From: Lachnospiraceae bacterium
GTDB taxonomy: Bacteria; Bacillota; Clostridia; Lachnospirales; Lachnospiraceae
DNA: 64,000 nucleotides
Direction: 5' to 3'
Assembly: GCA_015057115.1 (NCBI GenBank)
Contig: SVEZ01000002.1
Coordinates: 124,001 to 188,000, forward strand
A program made the position numbers and the translations under genes. The notes beneath the pieces were generated by a model. It saw only the letters and a program-made list of their open reading frames with translations, was not told the origin of the DNA and searched no databases. This document shows positions 8,893 through 17,277 of the stretch, piece after piece (the stretch's first letter is position 1; each line of letters begins with the position of its first letter).

Positions 8893-9525
8893 ATGGAAAG
8901 AAGAAATGGTATTTTAGTTGTTTTTTCCGGCTTTGCAGGCTCCGGAAAAGGAACCATCATGAAGGAACTGATGAAGCGATATCCGGAGCGTTATGCGCTG
9001 TCGGTTTCCGCAACAACAAGATCCCCACGTCCGGGCGAAGAAGAGGGCGTAGATTACTTCTTTAAGACAGAAGGAGAATTCTTAGATTTGGTAAGTTCTG
9101 GTCAGATGCTGGAATATGCCAACTACGTCGGTAACTATTACGGTACCCCGAAGGGTTATGTGGAGCGTAAGCTTCAGGAAGGATATGATGTAATCCTTGA
9201 AATTGAGACTCAGGGTGCATTAAAGGTAAAAGAGATGCTTCCGGACACTTTGCTTATGTATGTAACTCCACCGGATGCAGATACCATTTATAATCGTTTA
9301 AAGGGAAGAGCCACAGAAGACGAGAATACCATCGCCCGTCGTATGGCCAAAGCTTATGAAGAAGCGGACATTATGCCTAAGTATGATTACTGGGTAGTAA
9401 ATGATGATTTGGATTCTTGTGTAGAAAAGGTTAACACCATTATCGAAAACGAACATCATCGTATGTTCCGCAACAAAGAAAAATTATGGGTTATGAAACA
9501 GCAGCTTTGCTGCTATGCCAAATAG
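8893..9525 (+). CDS. gmk: Guanylate kinase
   Basis: 210 residues. The P-loop is FAGSGKGT near residues 12-19, slightly different from the usual PSGxGK. The GMP-binding region follows with SATTRSPRPGEEEGVDYFF and YYGTP. LEIETQGALKVK and the lid arginines near RRMAKA are present. It phosphorylates GMP to GDP. GAGGA lies upstream of the ATG. Adjacent to rpoZ as in many Firmicutes. Confidence 0.95.
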   Translation: MERRNGILVVFSGFAGSGKGTIMKELMKRYPERYALSVSATTRSPRPGEEEGVDYFFKTEGEFLDLVSSGQMLEYANYVGNYYGTPKGYVERKLQEGYDVILEIETQGALKVKEMLPDTLLMYVTPPDADTIYNRLKGRATEDENTIARRMAKAYEEADIMPKYDYWVVNDDLDSCVEKVNTIIENEHHRMFRNKEKLWVMKQQLCCYAK

Positions 9526-9540
9526 AAAGGAGACTTGGAT

Positions 9541-9774
9541 ATGTTACATCCATCTTACACAGACTTAATGCGTGTAGTAAACAGTGAGGTTGAGATTGGA
9601 GAAGAACCGGTAGTAAACAGCCGTTATTCCATCGTTATCGCAACTGCAAAACGTGCCCGTCAGTTAATCGACGGTGCTCCGGCTAAAGCCATGGCTGAAT
9701 GCCACAAGCCCTTTTCTACTGCTGTAGAAGAATTATACAAAGGACAGATTCATATTCTTTCCGAGGATGAATAA
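9541..9774 (+). CDS. rpoZ: RNA polymerase omega subunit
   Basis: 77 residues starting MLHPSYTDLMRVV, with the omega core SRYSIVIATAKRARQLIDG. It helps assemble RNA polymerase. The ATG at 9541 is chosen over a TTG two codons upstream, because AAAGGAG at 9526-9532 is 8 nt before the ATG and too close to the TTG. A terminator follows, closing the yicC-rpoZ operon. Confidence 0.95.
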   Translation: MLHPSYTDLMRVVNSEVEIGEEPVVNSRYSIVIATAKRARQLIDGAPAKAMAECHKPFSTAVEELYKGQIHILSEDE

Positions 9775-9782
9775 GGAAAGTG

Positions 9783-9812
9783 AAGTGCCTTTTACAGGCA
9801 CTTTTCTTGCTT
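9783..9812 (+). terminator. Intrinsic terminator after rpoZ
   Basis: A 7-bp stem AAGTGCC/GGCACTT with loop TTTTACA is followed by TTCTTGCTTT. It is modest in strength, so some read-through into rimO is possible. Confidence 0.7.
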
Positions 9813-9834
9813 TACGACAGAAAGGACTTTTTAC

Positions 9835-11148
9835 ATGAATATATTATTTGTTTCTTTAGGATGCGATAAAAACCTGGTTGACTCCGAATATATGCTTGGT
9901 ACTCTTACCAAAGCCGGTCACCAAATCGTAGACGAAGAAGAACAGGCAGAGGTCATTGTTATCAATTCCTGCTGCTTTATCAATGATGCTAAGGAAGAAA
10001 GTATCGAAACCATTTTAGAGATGGCAGAATATAAAAAGACGGGCCGTCTTAAAAAACTCATTGTTACCGGCTGTCTGGCAGAACGCTACAGAGAAGAGAT
10101 TTTCAAGGAGATGCCGGAAGTTGATGCCATTCTTGGTACCAATTCCCTTGACCAAATTCTTGAACTGGTAGAAGAGGATGCAAAATGTTGCATGGAAGAA
10201 AAACCATTTATACCGGCAAAAGGAAGTCCCCGGGTATTATCTACTCCGGGACATTATGCACATTTAAAAATTGCCGAGGGTTGTGATAAGCGTTGTGCAT
10301 ACTGTATTATCCCTTCTATTCGTGGAAGCTACCGCAGTGTTCCAATGGAAGATCTTGTGGCACAAGCCAAGGATTTGGTAGCTCATGGTGTTAAAGAACT
10401 AATTTTGGTTGCCCAGGAAACCACCCTGTACGGTGTAGACCTTTACGGAAAGAAATCCTTGCATCTTTTATTGGATGAATTAAATAAAATCCCCGGTTTA
10501 TACTGGATAAGAATTATGTACTGTTATCCGGAGGAAATTTACGACGAGCTTATTGATTCCATCCTTCGTAATGAGAAGGTATGTCATTACCTGGATATGC
10601 CGATCCAGCATGCCAGTGATGCAGTTTTAAAGCGTATGAATCGTCGTACCAACCGTAAAGAACTGGTTGCCAATATTACAAAGCTTCGTAAGCGTATTCC
10701 GGATATTTGCCTCAGAACCACACTAATTTGCGGATTTCCGGGAGAAACCAAAGAACAGCACGAAGAGCTGATGCAGTTCATTAACGATATGGAGTTTGAC
10801 CGTTTAGGTGCTTTTTGCTATTCACCGGAAGAAAATACTCCTGCAGCTGAAATGCCGGATCAGATTCCGGAAGAAACCAAGGAAAACTGGCAAAGCGATG
10901 TTATGGAACTTTCCGAAGAAGTTTTATATGACAAGAACCAGACTTTAATCGGTTCCACTATGCTGGCTATAATTGAGGGGAAAGTACAGGATGAAAATTC
11001 CTATTTGGGACGTACTTATCGGGATGCCCCGGACATTGACGGATATATTTTTATTCAGAGTGATGAAGAATTAATTACCGGCGACTTTGTTCGTGTTAAA
11101 GTAACCGGAGCGTATGAATATGATTTGATAGGAGAGTTAGTACCATGA
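9835..11148 (+). CDS. rimO: Ribosomal protein S12 methylthiotransferase RimO
   Basis: 437 residues. The N-terminal UPF0004 domain starts MNILFVSLGCDKNLVDSE and includes the cysteines expected for the auxiliary iron-sulfur cluster. The radical SAM domain has the CxxxCxxC motif in GCDKRCAYCIIPSIRG near residue 150. The C-terminal ~65 residues form the TRAM domain. RimO methylthiolates an aspartate of S12; the SLGCDKNLVDSE start distinguishes it from MiaB. AAAGGA precedes the ATG. It overlaps pgsA by 4 nt. Confidence 0.95.
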   Translation: MNILFVSLGCDKNLVDSEYMLGTLTKAGHQIVDEEEQAEVIVINSCCFINDAKEESIETILEMAEYKKTGRLKKLIVTGCLAERYREEIFKEMPEVDAILGTNSLDQILELVEEDAKCCMEEKPFIPAKGSPRVLSTPGHYAHLKIAEGCDKRCAYCIIPSIRGSYRSVPMEDLVAQAKDLVAHGVKELILVAQETTLYGVDLYGKKSLHLLLDELNKIPGLYWIRIMYCYPEEIYDELIDSILRNEKVCHYLDMPIQHASDAVLKRMNRRTNRKELVANITKLRKRIPDICLRTTLICGFPGETKEQHEELMQFINDMEFDRLGAFCYSPEENTPAAEMPDQIPEETKENWQSDVMELSEEVLYDKNQTLIGSTMLAIIEGKVQDENSYLGRTYRDAPDIDGYIFIQSDEELITGDFVRVKVTGAYEYDLIGELVP

Positions 11149-11684
11149 ATTTGCCGAACAAATTAACGATTTTTCGTGTTATATTGATTCCGTTTTTCGT
11201 CTTGAGTTTACAGCCATCCTTTGGACAAATTGGTCGTTATATTGCTGTAGCAATTTTTATCATCGCCAGTCTCACCGACCTTTTGGATGGTAAAATTGCC
11301 AGAAAGTATAATCTGGTAACGAATTTTGGAAAATTAATGGACCCACTGGCGGACAAGCTTTTAGTCTGTACAGCAATGATATGCTTACTTGACTTACGCT
11401 TGCTCCCTGCCATAGTAGTAATTATTATTATTGCCAGGGAATTCATTATTTCTGCTTTTCGTCTTATTGCAGCAAGTAATCAGGTGGTTATTGCAGCCGG
11501 CATGTGGGGGAAATTTAAAACCACTTTCCAGATGATAATGGTGGTAGCATTATTACTTCATTTTGATGTTCCGGGTTATCAGTATTTGGAATATGCTCTA
11601 ATTGGAATAGCAACTGCATTAACCATTATCTCTTTACTGGATTACCTGATTAAAAACAAAGATGTATTAAAAGAACAGGAATAG
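11145..11684 (+). CDS. pgsA: CDP-diacylglycerol-glycerol-3-phosphate 3-phosphatidyltransferase
   Basis: 179 residues with several membrane helices. The CDP-alcohol phosphatidyltransferase motif DGx2ARx8Gx3Dx3D is complete, in DLLDGKIARK followed by GKLMDPLADK (about residues 44-70). It makes phosphatidylglycerol phosphate, the precursor of the anionic phospholipids. The ATG overlaps the rimO stop (ATGA). The rimO-pgsA pair is common in Firmicutes, but cinA and recA, which often follow, are not here; rsmD and coaD follow instead. Confidence 0.94.
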   Translation: MNLPNKLTIFRVILIPFFVLSLQPSFGQIGRYIAVAIFIIASLTDLLDGKIARKYNLVTNFGKLMDPLADKLLVCTAMICLLDLRLLPAIVVIIIIAREFIISAFRLIAASNQVVIAAGMWGKFKTTFQMIMVVALLLHFDVPGYQYLEYALIGIATALTIISLLDYLIKNKDVLKEQE

Positions 11685-11694
11685 GGGCGTTTTT

Positions 11695-12255
11695 ATGAGA
11701 ATCATCGCGGGAAAATGCAAAAGCATGCCATTAAAAACTCCAAAAGGAGATCATACCAGACCAACCACAGATCGTATCAAGGAAACTTTATTTAACATCA
11801 TTAATTATGAGCTTCGGGAGTGCCGGTTCCTTGATCTTTTCGCCGGAAGCGGTGGAATCGGACTGGAGGCCGTCAGTCGTGGCGCTTCCTACGCTGTCCT
11901 TGTGGAAAATAACAAAGAAGCAATTCGTTGTATAGAAGAAAACATTGCTTTTACAGGTCTTGGTGTTCAAACCCGCCTGATTAAAAAAGATGTTCTTTCC
12001 GCCATTGCCGAAATGGAAGGACAGGCCCCCTTTGATATTGTATTCATGGATCCACCTTACGAAGAAGGCTATGAAAAGCCTGTTTTACTGGCTTTAAAAA
12101 AAGCAGGCTTGGTAGATCCCTATACCATTATCATCATTGAAGCAGATAAAAAAACAGAATTTGCCTTTTTAAAGGGCATCGGTTTTGAACTTTTTAAATA
12201 CAAAGCGTATAAAACAAACGCCCATGCTTTTGTAGCACTTGTTGAGGAGGACTAA
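11695..12255 (+). CDS. rsmD: 16S rRNA guanine-N2 methyltransferase RsmD
   Basis: 186 residues. Starts MRIIAGKCKSMPLKTP, the typical RsmD N-terminus. The SAM-binding FLDLFAGSGGIGLEA motif is near residue 44 and the catalytic motif DPPY near 120. It methylates G966 (E. coli numbering) of 16S rRNA. The rsmD-coaD pair is widespread; here coaD begins at the base directly after the stop codon. Confidence 0.94.
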   Translation: MRIIAGKCKSMPLKTPKGDHTRPTTDRIKETLFNIINYELRECRFLDLFAGSGGIGLEAVSRGASYAVLVENNKEAIRCIEENIAFTGLGVQTRLIKKDVLSAIAEMEGQAPFDIVFMDPPYEEGYEKPVLLALKKAGLVDPYTIIIIEADKKTEFAFLKGIGFELFKYKAYKTNAHAFVALVEED

Positions 12256-12771
12256 ATGAAAAAAGCAATTTATCCGGGAAGTTTTGATCCGATCACCAAT
12301 GGACATTTGGATATTATTAAACGTGCGGCAGGTATGTTTGACGAACTTTATGTAGGCATACTTATCAATAGTGCGAAAAATCCGTTGTTTTCTATGGAAG
12401 AACGTGTTAGTATGATAGAGGAGGTGTTGGCGGAATATCCAAACATCAAAGTAGTTTCCTTTGACGGACTGTTGGTAGATTACTGCAAAGCCCAGAATAT
12501 TTCAGTTATAATTCGGGGACTACGGGCAGTAACAGATTTTGACTACGAATTACAGATTGCTCAAACCAACCGGGTAATGGATCCGAATATTGATACCATT
12601 TTTTTGGCAACCAGTCTGGAATATTCTTACCTTAGTTCTTCCATAGTGAAAGAAATTTCCGCCTATGGAGGAGATATTTCCAAGACAGTACCGAAAACCA
12701 TTGAAAAGCGGGTACATCAGAAGCGATCCTCACAGATTTTACAACGACCTACAGCGTCCGAAACACCTTAA
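12256..12771 (+). CDS. coaD: Pantetheine-phosphate adenylyltransferase
   Basis: 171 residues. The nucleotidyltransferase signature [16 protein letters not shown] spans residues 6-21, the TNGH being the HIGH-like motif. [12 protein letters not shown] lies near residue 90 and the second ATP motif SSSIVKEI near 128. It makes dephospho-CoA from phosphopantetheine and ATP. The C-terminus is about ten residues longer than usual (a basic then proline/threonine tail); the extra residues match no known feature. GGAGG precedes the ATG inside the rsmD end. Confidence 0.95.
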   Translation: MKKAIYPGSFDPITNGHLDIIKRAAGMFDELYVGILINSAKNPLFSMEERVSMIEEVLAEYPNIKVVSFDGLLVDYCKAQNISVIIRGLRAVTDFDYELQIAQTNRVMDPNIDTIFLATSLEYSYLSSSIVKEISAYGGDISKTVPKTIEKRVHQKRSSQILQRPTASETP

Positions 12772-12799
12772 CAATCTATCATCGAGGAGGAACTCAATT

Positions 12800-13420
12800 A
12801 TGACAAGCAGAATGGAACAAATGATTGATGAAATAGAAGAATACATTGACGGTTGTAAATATCAGCATTTCTCCAGCGAGAACATTGTGGTTAACCGCGG
12901 AGAGCTGGATCAGTTATTGGATAATTTGAAGAAGAAAATCCCATCGGAAATTCGTGAATATCAGAAGATTGTTCATAACAAAGATGCAATTTTAGCAGAC
13001 GCCAAAGCCAAAGCTGAAGCAATTATTGCACAGGCCGAGATTCATACCAACGAATTGGTAAGTGAACATCAGATTATGCAGCAGGCTTACGCTCAGGCAA
13101 ACGAAGTGGTTATGCTGGCAACCAAACAGGCACAGGAGATTCTTGATAACGCAACCACGGATGCCAATAACATTCGTACAGCAGCCATCAGCTATACCGG
13201 CGATATGCTGGGAAATATGGAAAGTATTCTTACAGCAAGCATGGAAACTTCCAAAGCTAAATTTGACAACTATTACAACAATCTGAAGAATTGCTTGGAC
13301 ATTGTACAGGCTAACAAGCAAGAACTTGTACCGGACGAGAAGCCGGAGACACCTGTAAATGCAGAGGAATCCAAGAAAGATGACGAAACAGATGCCGTTG
13401 ACGTAACAGATTTAAATTAA
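12800..13420 (+). CDS. Coiled-coil protein, DivIVA/ATP-synthase-b-like, function unknown
   Basis: 206 residues starting MTSRMEQMIDEIEEYID, with GAGGAGG 9 nt upstream. An in-frame extension upstream lies over coaD and is not coding. The centre (about 55-130) is alanine-, glutamine- and glutamate-rich and predicted to be one long helical coiled coil, with the AKAKAEAIIAQAE style seen in DivIVA/SepIVA-type proteins. The C-terminal 35 residues are acidic and probably disordered. Annotations of similar proteins as 'ATPase' rest only on coiled-coil resemblance; no nucleotide-binding motif is visible. Its place directly after coaD is the main clue, and its function is not known to me. Its stop overlaps the convergent ylbJ-like stop by 4 nt. 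Confidence 0.8.
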   Translation: MTSRMEQMIDEIEEYIDGCKYQHFSSENIVVNRGELDQLLDNLKKKIPSEIREYQKIVHNKDAILADAKAKAEAIIAQAEIHTNELVSEHQIMQQAYAQANEVVMLATKQAQEILDNATTDANNIRTAAISYTGDMLGNMESILTASMETSKAKFDNYYNNLKNCLDIVQANKQELVPDEKPETPVNAEESKKDDETDAVDVTDLN

Positions 13421-14301
13421 ACCGGAAAATACAGTGTCAAAAGTGCACTGATTATAGCCGCATAGCATTTCAACAGAATATAGAAAGGGACAGAAAGATT
13501 TGCTTTTTTTATTATGGGAATCACCTGCAAAATGGTACAAATCCCGCCGAAGCTTATTGCAGCGTGACAAACCGGTTGCAATGCAAATGGTTGAAGATTA
13601 TGCCTTGCTTTCATTAGCCCACCGGTGACTTCCGTGAAAAGGTCTGCAATAAGAATTAATTCCGAATTAGGAATTAAATATGACAGACTCTTTGAAAACA
13701 AATTGCAAATCAACATGTACCCATATAACTTTAATAAGATTTCGCTGCTTTTCAGAATGGCATTTCCAAAGCTTGGGGAGTTATCCGTAAATGGCAGCGT
13801 TTCTTTTGCGCCGAAATCTTTTTTTTCATATTGCGCAGTAGTTTCCCGCTTTTTACAAAAAAGACAGATTGCGGGAATCCCATAGGAAAGCAATTGCAGA
13901 CTATAATAGTGTATAACGAAGCCAATTCCTGATATATGTAAAATTTGACCGGATACATAGTTTATAAGAAACGACAGACTAAACTGATTCAAAAAAGCCA
14001 TGTACAGGATAGCTTCCGTAGAAGTAATTTTTTGCTTTTTCATCCAGCTTGTAACAATAAGACTTCCAACCGGAAAGCCGCAACACAAGCCTAGTAAAAT
14101 TCCGAGAGGAACAGATACCGGCTTTACATCCATGCTTTGCAGGTAATACTGGATGAAAATCATAGAGGGCAGTAATGCCGGAATTACCGATTGGTACCAT
14201 AACACCAGTGTATTCAGGGTAATTTGACCGCTTTCCTTTGGAAAAAGCAAGACAAACAACAAAAAGTATAGAAATATGGGGAAGGTAAAATTTTTTCTCA
14301 T
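13417..14301 (-). CDS. YlbJ-like sporulation integral membrane protein (nucleoside recognition domain)
   Basis: 294 residues with about eight hydrophobic segments. Features typical of YlbJ are WYQSVIPALLPSMIF near residue 35, LGLCCGFPVGSLIV near 70, and the following EAILYMAFLNQFS. In Bacillus, YlbJ is made in the mother cell under sigma-E and is needed for heat-resistant spores. Here the match is to the family rather than clearly to the orthologue. No good ribosome binding site precedes the ATG at 14301. Divergent from pepD across only 48 nt that hold a 16-nt palindrome. Confidence 0.75.
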   Translation of the reverse strand: MRKNFTFPIFLYFLLFVLLFPKESGQITLNTLVLWYQSVIPALLPSMIFIQYYLQSMDVKPVSVPLGILLGLCCGFPVGSLIVTSWMKKQKITSTEAILYMAFLNQFSLSFLINYVSGQILHISGIGFVIHYYSLQLLSYGIPAICLFCKKRETTAQYEKKDFGAKETLPFTDNSPSFGNAILKSSEILLKLYGYMLICNLFSKSLSYLIPNSELILIADLFTEVTGGLMKARHNLQPFALQPVCHAAISFGGICTILQVIPIIKKANLSVPFYILLKCYAAIISALLTLYFPV

Positions 14302-14319
14302 GTTTTACTATATGAAATA

Positions 14320-14335
14320 GCATAATGTATTATGC
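14320..14335. promoter_or_regulatory. Perfect palindrome between ylbJ-like gene and pepD
   Basis: GCATAAT, two bases, ATTATGC: perfect 7-bp arms in the 48-nt divergent gap, a few bases before the pepD ribosome binding site (AGGAGG). It could be an operator for a dimeric regulator or overlap -10 elements. I do not recognise the binding protein. Confidence 0.45.
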
Positions 14336-14349
14336 GATAGGAGGTTAAG

Positions 14350-15798
14350 ATGAAGAATTCATTAAATTTAAAACCGGAAAACGTATTTTATTATTTTGAA
14401 GAATTAAGCAAAATCCCTCGTGGTTCCGGAAATACCAAGGCTGTCAGCGACTACTGTGTTGCTTTTGCCAAGGAACATAATTTAGAGTGTCATCAGGACG
14501 CTGTAAACAACATTATTATCATTAAGGAAGCTACCAAAGGTTATGAAAATTCTGAACCAATCATTATCCAGGGACATTTGGATATGGTTTGCGAAAAAGA
14601 AGTAGACTGCACCAAAGACATGGACAAAGAAGGTCTTGATCTTTACGTAGACGGTGACTTCTTAAAGGCAAAGGGAACTACCTTAGGTGGTGACGACGGA
14701 ATTGCTGTTGCTTATGGTCTTGCTCTTTTAGATGATGACACAATCGAGCACCCAAGACTTGAAATGGTATTTACCATTGATGAAGAAACAAGCATGGACG
14801 GAGTACAGGCCATTGATCTTGCTCCTTTAAAAGGACATATCATGTTAAATATCGACTCTGATGAAGAAGGCGTTTTCTTAACCAGCAGTGCCGGTGGATG
14901 TGAAACCAGTCTGGATCTTCCAGTTAAACGTGTGGAAGAAAGCGGTATGATTGCCAAAATTTCTGTTGGTGGCTTATTAGGCGGACACTCCGGTGCAGAA
15001 ATTCATAAAGAGCGTGCAAATGCCAGCAAGATTATGGGACGTGTTTTAAAAACACTTTCCGATGAAGTAGAGTTTTCCATTGCAAACCTTGCAGGCGGAA
15101 CCAAACATAACGCTATTACCAGAAACAATGACGCAACCATTATTCTTGCTAAAGAAGATGTTGCAAAAGCTAAGAAGATTGTAGCTGACCTTGAAGAAGT
15201 ATTAAAGAAAGAATACCGTGTTGCCGATCCGGATCTTTTCGTTACATTTGCAGAAGAGAAGGAAGGAAGCTTACAGGTTGTTGATAAAACTGCCCAGGCC
15301 AAGATTCTTTTCTTATTAAGAGAAATCCCATTCGGAGTAATGGCTATGAGCACAGACATTGAAGGTCTCGTAGAAACATCCTGCAACCTTGGAATCGTAG
15401 ACTTACAGGAAACAAACTTCCATGTATGTTCCTCTATTCGAAGCAGCGTTGCAACCAGAAAATACGAAGTACTAGATCGTATTGTATTCCTTGGAGAATT
15501 CATTGGCGCAACAGTTGAGAAAACCGATGATTACCCGGCTTGGGAGTACAATGCAAACTCTGTAGTACGTGAGAAGATTGCCGGTGTATATCGCGATCTG
15601 TTTAATACAGAGCCGCAGATTCAGGCAATCCATGCAGGTCTTGAGTGTGGTTACTTCAACGAGAAGATGCCAACATTAGACGCAGTGTCCTTCGGACCTG
15701 CCAACTTTGATATCCATACTCCGCAGGAGCGTTTAAGCATTTCTTCCACAGAACGGTACTGGAATCTTTTAGTTGAATTCTTAAAACGTGCAAAATAA
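14350..15798 (+). CDS. pepD: Aminoacyl-histidine dipeptidase PepD (M20 peptidase)
   Basis: 482 residues. Co-catalytic zinc ligands are visible: GHLDMV near residue 75, LGGDDGIAVAYG near 115, and DEETSMDG near 143 with the catalytic glutamate. The dimerisation 'lid' domain occupies about 205-385. It hydrolyses dipeptides in the cytoplasm, including Xaa-His. The ATG has AGGAGG 7 nt upstream. Single-gene unit with its own downstream terminator. Confidence 0.95.
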   Translation: MKNSLNLKPENVFYYFEELSKIPRGSGNTKAVSDYCVAFAKEHNLECHQDAVNNIIIIKEATKGYENSEPIIIQGHLDMVCEKEVDCTKDMDKEGLDLYVDGDFLKAKGTTLGGDDGIAVAYGLALLDDDTIEHPRLEMVFTIDEETSMDGVQAIDLAPLKGHIMLNIDSDEEGVFLTSSAGGCETSLDLPVKRVEESGMIAKISVGGLLGGHSGAEIHKERANASKIMGRVLKTLSDEVEFSIANLAGGTKHNAITRNNDATIILAKEDVAKAKKIVADLEEVLKKEYRVADPDLFVTFAEEKEGSLQVVDKTAQAKILFLLREIPFGVMAMSTDIEGLVETSCNLGIVDLQETNFHVCSSIRSSVATRKYEVLDRIVFLGEFIGATVEKTDDYPAWEYNANSVVREKIAGVYRDLFNTEPQIQAIHAGLECGYFNEKMPTLDAVSFGPANFDIHTPQERLSISSTERYWNLLVEFLKRAK

Positions 15799-15825
15799 AT
15801 AGGACTGTAAACAAATGAACAGTAA

Positions 15826-15863
15826 AGGAAAAGCCGGATTGTTTCCATCATCCGGTTTTTCCT
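15826..15863 (+). terminator. Intrinsic terminator after pepD
   Basis: A stem of about 14 bp (AGGAAAAgCCGGAT paired with ATCCGGtTTTTCCT) with a 10-nt loop; the T-rich part is inside the 3' arm. It may also work in the other direction because the 5' arm is A-rich. Confidence 0.75.
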
Positions 15864-15888
15864 GCTGTTAAGAGGGGAATGAGGATTC

Positions 15889-16614
15889 ATGCTTTGCCGA
15901 TTAGATAAATTCCTTGGAATGACCTGTCATCTTACCCGTCAGGAAGCCAAGACCGTAATACGAAAAAAACTCGTTCTTGTTGATGGCACTTTTGCAACAC
16001 GACCGGAGCAAAAAATCGATACCGAAACACAGAAAATAACATATCAGGGTGAAGAACTGCTTTATGAAGAATTCGTCTATTACATGCTGAACAAGCCTGC
16101 AGGCGTTGTGAGTGCAACTAAAGATAACCTTCATAAAACAGTATTGGATATTTTAACTTCAGAAAATGTAAGCGGTTTATTTCCCGTAGGTCGACTGGAT
16201 TTGGACACGGAAGGCCTGCTTCTATTAACCAATGACGGCGAATTGGGGCATAATCTTACCTCACCGGCAAAACACGTATCCAAACAATACGAAGTCCTTG
16301 TGGAAGGAGAGTTAACTCCTGAGATTTGTGAAACCTTTCAGAATGGTATGGATATTGGTGAAAAACATCTGACACGTCCCTCTGAATTGATTATACTGGA
16401 ATCAGGAGCAAAAAGCAGAGCTCTTGTTACCATTTCTGAAGGAAAATTCCATCAGGTTAAGCGGATGTTTGCCCACTGTGGCTACTCCGTACTCTATTTG
16501 AAACGATTAAAAATGGGTTCTCTAACCTTGGACGAGAATCTGGCACCGGGAGAGTATCGTAGGCTTACAGAATCGGAGCTTGCCTATCTCAAAGAAGGAA
16601 AAACGGATGTATAA
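15889..16614 (+). CDS. rsuA: RsuA family 16S rRNA pseudouridine synthase
   Basis: 241 residues. An N-terminal S4 RNA-binding domain (1-60, RLDKFLGMTCHLTRQEA) is followed by a catalytic domain with the family motif VGRLDLDTEGLLLLTNDG near 98-115; the first aspartate after GRL is catalytic. The KTVLDIL and FHQVKRMFAHCG segments fit RsuA (position 516 of 16S rRNA), but RluB/RluF-type specificity cannot be excluded. A GAGG-rich site precedes the ATG. Its last 8 nt overlap the following HAD gene. Confidence 0.88.
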   Translation: MLCRLDKFLGMTCHLTRQEAKTVIRKKLVLVDGTFATRPEQKIDTETQKITYQGEELLYEEFVYYMLNKPAGVVSATKDNLHKTVLDILTSENVSGLFPVGRLDLDTEGLLLLTNDGELGHNLTSPAKHVSKQYEVLVEGELTPEICETFQNGMDIGEKHLTRPSELIILESGAKSRALVTISEGKFHQVKRMFAHCGYSVLYLKRLKMGSLTLDENLAPGEYRRLTESELAYLKEGKTDV

Positions 16615-17254
16615 GAACTATAAAGCTATTATTTTTGATATGGATGGAACCTTAATTGATTCCATGTGGATTTGGCCTAAATTGGACGAAGATTTTTTCC
16701 GGCAGGAGAATATTCCAATGCCGGATACCTTGCAAAAAGACATTGAAGGCTATAGTATGCAGGAAACAGCAGAGTATTTTGTAAGAACCTTTCCAATTTC
16801 TTATTCGGTAACAGAGTTAATGAAAATTTGGAACGATATGGCTGCCTACCAGTATGCTCATGAAGTCCCATACAAAGACGGAGCATTCCGCTTTTTACAG
16901 GAATTAAAAGCCAAAGGCGTTAAAACCGGCATTGCAACCAGTAACTCCAGAGAATTAGTGGAACTTGTGGATAAAAAGCTTCACTTTTCCAAGTATATTG
17001 ATACCATTGTTACTGCTAAGGAAGTACCAAAAGGAAAGCCTGAGCCGGACATTTATCTAACGGTAGCAAAGCAGTTACAGGTTGATCCCCAGGACTGTCT
17101 GGTATTTGAAGATGTTCCTAACGGTCTACTTGCCGCCAAACGTGCTGGAATGGACACCTGTGCTGTATCCGACGATTTTTCCAAGGATATGGAAGCAGAG
17201 AAACGTCAAATGGCAACCCACTTTATTTATTCCTATGACGAGTTATTAGTTTAA
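16607..17254 (+). CDS. HAD superfamily hydrolase, beta-phosphoglucomutase-like
   Basis: 215 residues starting [19 protein letters not shown]. Motif I DMDGT has the nucleophile aspartate near residue 11. Motif II is ATSNS, motif III the lysine in KGKPEPDIY, and motif [14 protein letters not shown]. The helical cap sits between motifs I and II, as in phosphatase/phosphoglucomutase members. Substrate unknown. The chosen ATG overlaps the rsuA stop and has AAGGA upstream; an upstream in-frame ATG lies inside rsuA and lacks support. Confidence 0.88.
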   Translation: MYKNYKAIIFDMDGTLIDSMWIWPKLDEDFFRQENIPMPDTLQKDIEGYSMQETAEYFVRTFPISYSVTELMKIWNDMAAYQYAHEVPYKDGAFRFLQELKAKGVKTGIATSNSRELVELVDKKLHFSKYIDTIVTAKEVPKGKPEPDIYLTVAKQLQVDPQDCLVFEDVPNGLLAAKRAGMDTCAVSDDFSKDMEAEKRQMATHFIYSYDELLV

Positions 17255-17277
17255 GATCAAACCAGAAAGGAGTCTGC

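Noticed and set aside
12665-12799. N-terminal extension of the coiled-coil protein over coaD
   Set aside because: Would overlap coaD by over 100 nt; GAGGAGG before the ATG at 12800 gives a clear start.
15003-15503. 166-residue minus-strand ORF inside pepD
   Set aside because: Antisense shadow of a well-supported gene.
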